Below are positions 57,775-64,000 of a DNA stretch of 64,000 bases, one piece after another. Numbering within the stretch: the first letter of the stretch is position 1; each line of letters opens with the position of its first letter. The notes beneath the pieces are model-generated. The model did no database searches. It saw only the letters and a list, made by a program, of their open reading frames with translations, and was not told where the DNA came from. Location: contig DUDC01000168.1 in the NCBI GenBank assembly GCA_012959465.1, positions 1 through 64,000 of the forward strand, written 5' to 3'. This DNA is from Planctomycetaceae bacterium (GTDB lineage Bacteria > Planctomycetota > Planctomycetia > Pirellulales > Pirellulaceae). The translations under genes were made by a program, and so were the position numbers.

Positions 57775-58407
57775 TCACTGCGCCCAGAACTGCCACCAAG
57801 CCCGCTTCTGACTGCGCGGCGCAGCAGGGGCACCGATTCGTTGACCGCTCGGCCCAATGGCGTTGATGAGCTTGACACCTGCCATGTCGACATTGACCAG
57901 CTTGGCTTCCAACAAATTTGCGAAGGAAAGGTCGGAGCCCTTCAGACTGGAATTGCTCAAATCCGCACCACGCAGGTCCATTTCCCGTCCGTTGACGCCT
58001 TCCATGCGACATTGAAGATCGGCCATGGAAAAATCCGACTTGGTCAAATTGGTCCCTGAGAAATTACTCTTGGTGAACTTGCCATATCGAGCCACGACGC
58101 GGATCATTTTCGAATTTCGGAAGGACGCCCGACGGGCAAAGACATCGGTGAGATTTGCTTCGGAAAAGTCGGCATCCTCGGCCAGCGCGTCATCCAGTAC
58201 GGCGGCTTGAAAGTTGGCCTTGTTCAAGTTGGCGCCGCTAAGATCGGCACCCTTCAGATCGGTGTTGTGAAAGTCCGTACCTCGCAGGTCTTGACCGGCG
58301 AGGTCCGCACCTTCGAGACGCAGGCCAGACAGGCGAATCCCTTGTAGCGATTCAGCGTCTCCGGTCCAAAGCACCTCCCCCGTTTGTCGGTGACGAATGT
58401 CTACCAT
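57775..58407 (-). CDS. Pentapeptide-repeat protein
   Basis: 210 residues from ATG 58407 (MVDIRHRQTGEVLWTGDAES). From about residue 25 to 180 runs of A(D/N)Lxx units occur: LRLEGADLAGQDLRGTDFHN, KGADLSGANLNKANFQ and RGADLSNSSLKGSDLSFANL, which build a right-handed beta-helix. The C-terminus is basic and aromatic (RAWWQFWAQ). Functions of such proteins vary (DNA mimicry, scaffolds); none can be assigned. An upstream ATG at 58500 extends the frame by 31 residues. Divergent from scpA. Confidence 0.82.
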   Translation of the reverse strand: MVDIRHRQTGEVLWTGDAESLQGIRLSGLRLEGADLAGQDLRGTDFHNTDLKGADLSGANLNKANFQAAVLDDALAEDADFSEANLTDVFARRASFRNSKMIRVVARYGKFTKSNFSGTNLTKSDFSMADLQCRMEGVNGREMDLRGADLSNSSLKGSDLSFANLLEAKLVNVDMAGVKLINAIGPSGQRIGAPAAPRSQKRAWWQFWAQ

Positions 58408-58620
58408 GGGAAACCACGCATTTTGAACGAATTTAGATTTCGCGCGTACATATATAGAGTGATCCACGGCTCGTCCTGGGGCAATACCATCCCGTCCCAA
58501 GAGGGGGGCTTAATTGGCACCCGTTCCATCGGTTATGGTGGTCAGATCGTACGGATTATTGCCAATTCCGCCACTAAAACCTACTCATTCCCCCAATCCT
58601 GTGACACGGTTGCCTCGGCC

Positions 58621-59529
58621 ATGGATACATTCCGCATTGACTTGGAGATTTTTCGGGGTCCGATGGATTTGCTGCTTCACCTGGTAAAGAAGCACGAGTT
58701 AGACGTCACGGACCTCTCGATTGCGACGATAACCAACCAGTTTTTGGCTCACATTGAGGTCTTAAAAGAGCTGGATATCGACTCGGTGGGCGATTTTGTG
58801 GATTTTGCCAGCCACTTAATTGAAATTAAGTCGAGAATTGTGCTTCCGTCAGATGTGGAAGAGCAGGATGAGATTGACTCGGAACGGGACGAACTGGTAC
58901 GTCGCCTCCTTGAGTACAAGGAATACCGGGACGCCGCATCGATTCTCGAGGAGCAGAGTCGGCAATGGCAGCGGCGGCAGAGCCGCCGAGCCGATGATCT
59001 GCCTCAGCGGCGCGTCGATTTGGAAACGCAACCACTCCAGGAAGTGGAACTCTGGGACTTGGTCAGTGCGTTCGGTCGCATCCTCAAAGACAACGATCGG
59101 GTGAAACCGGCGAGCATCGTCTACGACGATACGCCGATTCACGTATACATGGAACGAATTTGCGAGCAGATTGGCGCCGATCAACGCGTTGCGTTCAGCC
59201 AGATGTTCATCCCCGGGATGCACAAGTCGGCCATGATCGGTGTATTCTTGGCGATGCTTGAACTTGTTCGCCACCACAGTGTCTCTACCGAACAACAAGA
59301 AAACCGTGGCGAGATCTGGATCACTCCCGGAAGTCGCTTTGGCGATGTGCTAGATGAAGCTGTGATCGACGAATACGGCAAGACAGTCGACGGCACGGCG
59401 GACGATAGTTCACCTTCCGCGTCGAGTGATGCCGTCCGGCCAGCGGTTGAAAATGAGGGCCTGAGTGACCGCGCTCCGATAGCGGAATCTGAAAAAACGG
59501 AGGACGAGGAGTCTTCAAACGATGGTTGA
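58621..59529 (+). CDS. scpA: Segregation and condensation protein A
   Basis: ScpA is the kleisin that links SMC heads with ScpB in chromosome condensation. 302 residues from ATG 58621: [67 protein letters not shown] and the winged-helix end [13 protein letters not shown]. The open frame extends upstream to 58384, which is unsupported. The last 60 residues are acidic and disordered. It overlaps the MBL gene by 8 bases. No scpB or smc lies here. Confidence 0.93.
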   Translation: MDTFRIDLEIFRGPMDLLLHLVKKHELDVTDLSIATITNQFLAHIEVLKELDIDSVGDFVDFASHLIEIKSRIVLPSDVEEQDEIDSERDELVRRLLEYKEYRDAASILEEQSRQWQRRQSRRADDLPQRRVDLETQPLQEVELWDLVSAFGRILKDNDRVKPASIVYDDTPIHVYMERICEQIGADQRVAFSQMFIPGMHKSAMIGVFLAMLELVRHHSVSTEQQENRGEIWITPGSRFGDVLDEAVIDEYGKTVDGTADDSSPSASSDAVRPAVENEGLSDRAPIAESEKTEDEESSNDG

Positions 59530-60361
59530 TAACGCTCCGGTGCGGGCGATGGTGCACGGAAATCTTACGGTCGAGGGGTACTCTCGCGCCGCTGTTCAGA
59601 CCTATTGGCGGATTCCGGAATTGAAACTCGGTTTTGACCTCGGTGCTCACCCCTGGGATTTTATGGGCACGTCGACCTGGTTCGTCTCGCATTCTCATTT
59701 GGACCACATTGCCGCACTACCGACCTACGTCGCTCGTCGTCGAATGATGAAGATGACGCCTCCGACCATATATCTTCCGGCCCACGCAATCGGTGGTGTT
59801 CGCCAGGTCTTAGGAGGCTTCAGCCGCCTGGACCGGGGTCGACTGCCCTGTGAGCTAGTGGGCCTGGAGCCTGGCGACGAAGTCGAGTTGACGCGTGAAC
59901 TATTGGTGACGACCTCGGCGACGAAGCACACGATACCTTCATTGGGTTACATTGTCTGGGAACGGCGTAAAAAGTTGAAGTCGGAATTCACAAACTTGAG
60001 CAGCGACGAGATCCGCGACCTGCGGTTGTCCGGTGTGACGATTTCGGAGGAACGCCGAATTCCATTGGTCGCTTACCTTGGCGATTCCGCCCCTCAAGGA
60101 CTGGACGATTGTCCGGACATGTACCGGGCAAAAATCCTGATCGCAGAAATGACGTTCGTAGCACCGGGACATCGACGCGAGAAGATCCATAAACACGGAC
60201 ACATCCATCTGGACGACATTGTCGAACGGCGTGACCGGTTCAAGAACGAAAAAGTTATTCTCGCTCACTTTAGTACACGATATCACGGTCGGCAGATCGA
60301 GAGATTTGTGAGTAAGGCGATGCCAGATATGCTCGACGGTCGCCTGGAATTATGGATCTGA
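59522..60361 (+). CDS. MBL-fold metallohydrolase (ribonuclease Z-like)
   Basis: 279 residues. The metal-binding HxHxDH motif is in [15 protein letters not shown] near residue 57; LGDSAPQGL (about 193) and a distal HFSTRYH (about 257) give further ligand positions. The arrangement resembles RNase Z-type beta-lactamase-fold enzymes, but the strand before the motif, [16 protein letters not shown], differs from tRNase Z, so the RNA substrate is only a possibility. It overlaps scpA by 8 bases and eboE follows after a short gap. Confidence 0.82.
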   Translation: MVDNAPVRAMVHGNLTVEGYSRAAVQTYWRIPELKLGFDLGAHPWDFMGTSTWFVSHSHLDHIAALPTYVARRRMMKMTPPTIYLPAHAIGGVRQVLGGFSRLDRGRLPCELVGLEPGDEVELTRELLVTTSATKHTIPSLGYIVWERRKKLKSEFTNLSSDEIRDLRLSGVTISEERRIPLVAYLGDSAPQGLDDCPDMYRAKILIAEMTFVAPGHRREKIHKHGHIHLDDIVERRDRFKNEKVILAHFSTRYHGRQIERFVSKAMPDMLDGRLELWI

Positions 60362-60398
60362 TATTGTTTTCCGTTCGCCGGCTACATTGAGACCAGCC

Positions 60399-61541
60399 AT
60401 GAATTTTGCAACCGGTTATTGCACCAATGTGCACGCGGGTGCGAACCTGCCACAGACATTGGCCAACCTACAGCAGCACGCGACGAGCGTTCGCGAGCGA
60501 TTTTCCCCCAACGGTCCGATGGGAATCGGTCTCTGGCTTTCCGCGTCGACAGCGACTGCATTATTGAACGATCCAGAGAAAGTCGCCGAGTTTACGGAGT
60601 TTCTAAGTTCGAATCAACTGATCCCTTACACCTTGAACGGCTTCCCCTTTGGCGACTTTCACCAGGCGATCGTCAAGCACAATGTGTATCTCCCTACGTG
60701 GATGGAACCGCCTCGGGCCGAGTATACGAAGACACTCATTAGACTCTTGGACGCCCTTCTTCCGATCGGCGCCGACGGTAGTATCTCAACGCTGCCGATA
60801 TGCTGGGGAACACCGGATCCGACACCGTCACAATGGGAGCAGGCTGCAACACACATGTGCGATGTGGCCGACACGTTGCACCAACTGGAGGAGACGTCGG
60901 GACGATTTATTTCTCTGTGCATCGAGCCGGAGCCAGGATGTGCCATTGAGACGAGCGGGGGATTGGTTCGCTTCTTCGAGGACTACCTATTGCGAGGTGG
61001 TGATGAAAAGAAGATACGGCGACACCTTCAAGTTTGTCACGACGTCTGTCATGCCAATGTCATGTTCGAATCCCAAACCGATGCTCTGGACACCTATCGA
61101 TCCCACGGTGTGGGAGTCGGCAAAGTGCAGATCTCATCGGCCGTCGTAGCGCCATTCGACGAAGCTGCTGAAGAAGATCGCGCTGCGATGCTTGAGCAAC
61201 TCGTCGCTTTCGGCGAAGATCGCTATCTACACCAAACGTCTGTGCGAACGAGCGACGCGGCCCATTTTTTTCAGGACTTGCCGGAGGCGATTGAGCAATC
61301 GCGACGTAATGGCGTTTCCGGCGAATGGCGTGTTCACTTTCATGTGCCTGTCTACCTGAAGTCGTTTGGATTTCTCAAGACATCACAAGCTGATATCCTC
61401 GATTGCATCGCGAATTTTCCAGAAAACACGCACTACGAGATCGAGACATACGCCTGGAATGTGCTGCCCTCTCACTTGCAATGCGAATCATTGGCGGAGG
61501 GAATTGCCAAGGAACTTCAGTGGTTTGCGGATCAACGCTGA
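60399..61541 (+). CDS. eboE: EboE-like protein (xylose-isomerase-type TIM barrel)
   Basis: 380 residues from ATG 60399: MNFATGYCTNVHAGANLPQT, LNGFPFGDFH, LCIEPEPGCAIETSGGLVRF, CHDVCHANVMFE and the metal/His-rich VHFHVPVYLKSFGFLKTSQ. This matches EboE of the ebo (edb) cluster linked to transport of metabolites across the envelope in bacteria and eustigmatophyte algae. The usual partners (eboA-D, eboF) are not seen here, so it may act separately. The start at 60387 would be TTG and is less likely. It lies 37 bases after the MBL gene. Confidence 0.85.
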   Translation: MNFATGYCTNVHAGANLPQTLANLQQHATSVRERFSPNGPMGIGLWLSASTATALLNDPEKVAEFTEFLSSNQLIPYTLNGFPFGDFHQAIVKHNVYLPTWMEPPRAEYTKTLIRLLDALLPIGADGSISTLPICWGTPDPTPSQWEQAATHMCDVADTLHQLEETSGRFISLCIEPEPGCAIETSGGLVRFFEDYLLRGGDEKKIRRHLQVCHDVCHANVMFESQTDALDTYRSHGVGVGKVQISSAVVAPFDEAAEEDRAAMLEQLVAFGEDRYLHQTSVRTSDAAHFFQDLPEAIEQSRRNGVSGEWRVHFHVPVYLKSFGFLKTSQADILDCIANFPENTHYEIETYAWNVLPSHLQCESLAEGIAKELQWFADQR

Positions 61542-61911
61542 GCGTTTCGAAACAGAGATTTTCGGTGGCTTGCTATTGCAAGAAAATGCTGGATCTACAT
61601 ATGCCGTTCGTTTGGGACAGACATTGCCGACGATCTGAACGACGATTTGAACGACGGCTCCGGCCAGCAGTCGATTTCAAACCGTTCGCCACGTCTTGTC
61701 GAGTCATCAAATCGCGGTAGGATTCACCGAATACTCGCGCCATCAACTTGGACTCTGTCGGAACTGGGAGTCGATTGAGTTCGGTGGCCAACGGAATGTT
61801 CGTAACCTATCCTTGGAACTGAAGTTGGATCCATAGTTCTCAAGGGGCCTGAGTGCCCACAAAACCCGCATTTCACGAACAATCAGCTTGTGTAGCCGCT
61901 TTTGAGAAAGA
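61542..61911. other. Intergenic region, upstream of glgP
   Basis: 370 bases between eboE and glgP. A short tandem-like stretch, GACGATCTGAACGACGATTTGAACGACGG near 61630, is visible. A minus-strand open frame at 61573-61791 (72 codons, TTG start, no ribosome-binding site) is arginine-rich and not accepted. No promoter is clear. Confidence 0.5.
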
Positions 61912-64000
61912 ATGACCATGACTGGGGCACTTACCACGACGTCTGAACCAGTGTTGGGGCCGTTGCACCGCGAGTTGGAACGCCATCTCGGTTTCACATT
62001 GGGTCATTGTGAAGACGTTGCCGACGCTCGCTACATTTATCAGGCGTTGGCGATCGCGACCCGGGATCGGTTGATTGACCATTGGCGCCGGACAAAGGCC
62101 CGCTTGGCGGCAACGGATCAACGTCGCGTTTTTTACTTGTCCCTTGAGTTCTTGATTGGGCGATCACTGGGCAACGCGATTCAGAATCTCGACCTCGACG
62201 AATCTGCCCGAGAGGCGTTGCACCAGTACGGTATCCAACTCGAGGAGTTGGCCGAACAGGAACACGACGCCGGCTTGGGAAATGGTGGTCTCGGGCGACT
62301 GGCAGCCTGCTTCCTGGATAGTTGCGCGAATTTGGAGTTGCCCGTAACGGGCTACGGGATCCGCTACGAATTCGGAATGTTTCACCAGTTCATTGAGAAT
62401 GGTCGTCAGGTTGAGAACCCCGATCACTGGCTTCGTGATGGCAATGCTTGGGAACTTGAACGCCCAGAATCTACGCGACGCGTACAATTCTATGGCCACA
62501 CAGAAATCTCCTACGATCAGCAGGGCGTCCCGCAGTCACGCTGGGTCGACACATGGGATATCCTCGCGGTGCCATACGACATGCCGGTTCCTGGTTTCCG
62601 CAACGAAACGGTGAACACGCTTCGGCTGTGGAAAGCTTCAGCTACCGATGCGTTCAACTTGGACGAGTTCAATTCCGGCAGTTACACCGAGGCAGTCGCA
62701 GCTCAGAATACGGCCGAGCGGATCACGATGGTCTTATATCCGAATGACTCCAGCGAGAACGGCAAGAAGTTGCGGCTTAAGCAACAGTATTTCCTCGTTT
62801 CGGCTAGCCTACAGGACGTACTTTTGGAATGGGTCAAACAGCACGGGACCGATTTTTCTGATTTTGGTGCCAAGCACTGTTTTCAACTAAACGATACGCA
62901 CCCGGCCTGTGCCGTACCCGAAATGATGCGTCTGTTAATGGACGAATACGGTCAGCGCTGGAACGATGCTTGGGAGATCACCTCGCGGTGTATGGCCTAC
63001 ACGAATCACACGTTGCTTCCCGAGGCACTGGAACGTTGGTCCGTCACTTTGTTCAGTACGTTGCTTCCTCGGTTGTTGGAAATAATCTACGAGATTAATT
63101 CTCGATTCCTCAAGGAAGTGAACGAGAAATGGCCCGACAACCCAGACCTATTGAGACGCGTGTCGTTAATTGAAGAAGGCGATGCCCCGCATGTGCGGAT
63201 GGCGTACCTGTCGATTGTCGGTAGCTTTTCGGTCAACGGTGTCGCTCACCTGCACACCGAGTTATTGAAGGATGGACTGTTTTCCGATTTCTACACCATT
63301 TGGCCCGAGAAGTTCAATAACAAGACGAACGGTGTGACCCAGCGACGATGGCTGGCTCATTGCAATCCTGGGTTGCGCGACCTGTTGAACGAGACGATTG
63401 GCAACTACTGGGAAACGGACCTGGAAGCCATATCCAACATCGCCCCGTACGCCGAGGACGCAGATTTTCGTGGGAAGTGGCGTGACATAAAACAAAACAA
63501 CAAACGGGCACTCGTCGATTACGTACGGAAATACACGGGCGTCGAGTTTGACGCTTCGTCGTTGTTCGATGTGCAGGTCAAGCGCATTCACGAATACAAA
63601 CGGCAATTGCTCAACGTGCTGCACGTTGTGCATTTGTACGATCGGATCCACCGCGGCGACTCGGCTGGTATGGTTCCCCGATGTGTGCTGATTGGAGGCA
63701 AAGCAGCTCCGGGTTACCACGTTGCAAAACTGATTGTCAAATTGGTCAACAACGTGGCGGACGTAGTGAATGCCTCGCCCGAGGCGGCCCAACTGCTGAA
63801 ACTCGTCTTTTTCCCGAATTACCGCGTGTCGGCCATGGAGATGATCTGTCCGGGAACTGAGCTGTCCGAGCAGATTTCCACCGCGGGAAAAGAGGCATCG
63901 GGTACCGGGAATATGAAGTTCATGATGAATGGTGCTTTGACCATCGGTACTTTGGACGGCGCTAACATCGAGATACGCGAAAAAGCGGGCGCGGAAAACT
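61912..64000 (+). CDS. glgP: Glycogen/alpha-glucan phosphorylase (cut by right edge)
   Basis: The enzyme releases glucose 1-phosphate from glycogen with pyridoxal phosphate. About 696 codons are present: RVFYLSLEFLIGRSLGNAIQ, DAGLGNGGLGRLAACFLDS, the substrate loop QLNDTHPACAVPEMMRLLMD, and EASGTGNMKFMMNGALTIG, where the lysine binds PLP, just before the edge. About 120 C-terminal residues are missing. Start: ATG 61912 or ATG 61918, both in frame. With glgC at 34322 it shows a glycogen cycle in this organism. Confidence 0.95.
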   Translation, partial: MTMTGALTTTSEPVLGPLHRELERHLGFTLGHCEDVADARYIYQALAIATRDRLIDHWRRTKARLAATDQRRVFYLSLEFLIGRSLGNAIQNLDLDESAREALHQYGIQLEELAEQEHDAGLGNGGLGRLAACFLDSCANLELPVTGYGIRYEFGMFHQFIENGRQVENPDHWLRDGNAWELERPESTRRVQFYGHTEISYDQQGVPQSRWVDTWDILAVPYDMPVPGFRNETVNTLRLWKASATDAFNLDEFNSGSYTEAVAAQNTAERITMVLYPNDSSENGKKLRLKQQYFLVSASLQDVLLEWVKQHGTDFSDFGAKHCFQLNDTHPACAVPEMMRLLMDEYGQRWNDAWEITSRCMAYTNHTLLPEALERWSVTLFSTLLPRLLEIIYEINSRFLKEVNEKWPDNPDLLRRVSLIEEGDAPHVRMAYLSIVGSFSVNGVAHLHTELLKDGLFSDFYTIWPEKFNNKTNGVTQRRWLAHCNPGLRDLLNETIGNYWETDLEAISNIAPYAEDADFRGKWRDIKQNNKRALVDYVRKYTGVEFDASSLFDVQVKRIHEYKRQLLNVLHVVHLYDRIHRGDSAGMVPRCVLIGGKAAPGYHVAKLIVKLVNNVADVVNASPEAAQLLKLVFFPNYRVSAMEMICPGTELSEQISTAGKEASGTGNMKFMMNGALTIGTLDGANIEIREKAGAEN

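Noticed and set aside
61573-61791. 72-codon minus-strand frame between eboE and glgP
   Set aside because: TTG start without a ribosome-binding site, arginine-rich tail and no family.

Overview
The window looks like a chromosomal segment of a planctomycete, probably of the Pirellula/Rhodopirellula type. Four things suggest this: a secreted protein resembling a planctomycete-specific family (43.6 kb), several signal-peptide proteins built from beta-propeller or PQQ-like repeats, a tetrahydromethanopterin C1 gene (mch) in a bacterial context, and irregular use of Shine-Dalgarno sequences. GC content is moderate and coding is dense on both strands. I saw no rRNA, tRNA, CRISPR array, transposase, integrase or phage gene. 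The content is mainly core metabolism and information processing with planctomycete-style exported proteins between, and no obvious mobile island.

Left part (0-19 kb): the 5' end of dnaX runs off the left edge, preceded by a bacterial SRP RNA gene with an unusually long terminal helix. A DtxR-type regulator overlapping an OleC-like acyl-activating enzyme comes next. Then follow mch with a RimK-like ATP-grasp ligase, a GntP-type transporter with a small membrane protein, a C25-type peptidase, an aldo/keto reductase, a sigma54 activator with GAF domains, fabI with a Nudix hydrolase, an exported HExxH protein, a thioredoxin-like lipoprotein with a class IV aminotransferase, an exported alpha/beta hydrolase, a small lipoprotein and a GspF-like protein.

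Middle (19-39 kb): tyrA, purL, purQ and uup form a tightly packed forward run; PurL carries a fused double PurS-like N-terminus. Rhomboid protease, nagB, a ParA-type ATPase, an SMP-30 lactonase, a PQQ-repeat protein, a propeller-PhoD fusion and a zinc-ribbon protein with a 15-bp tandem repeat follow. leuS and glgC form a reverse pair, with a terminator-like hairpin in the leuS leader.

Right part (38-64 kb): map with a coupled small ORF, a PaiB-like protein, a DPP-IV-type peptidase, the TIGR03009-like protein, long and short NfeD proteins (the long one with two apparently inactive ClpP-like domains), a PYROXD2-like oxidoreductase, a four-domain S1 protein, a second PQQ-repeat protein, a divergent RNase HII-like protein, a 1051-residue YCF48/PIG-L-like/CBM9-like protein, a pentapeptide-repeat protein, scpA, an MBL-fold hydrolase, an orphan eboE and glycogen phosphorylase running off the right edge.

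Two dispersed intergenic repeat families are visible, each with two copies in opposite orientation. No single locus is clearly a new multi-gene system. The best leads are the multidomain or degenerate-enzyme proteins, the extended SRP RNA, the repeat families and the leuS leader hairpin.
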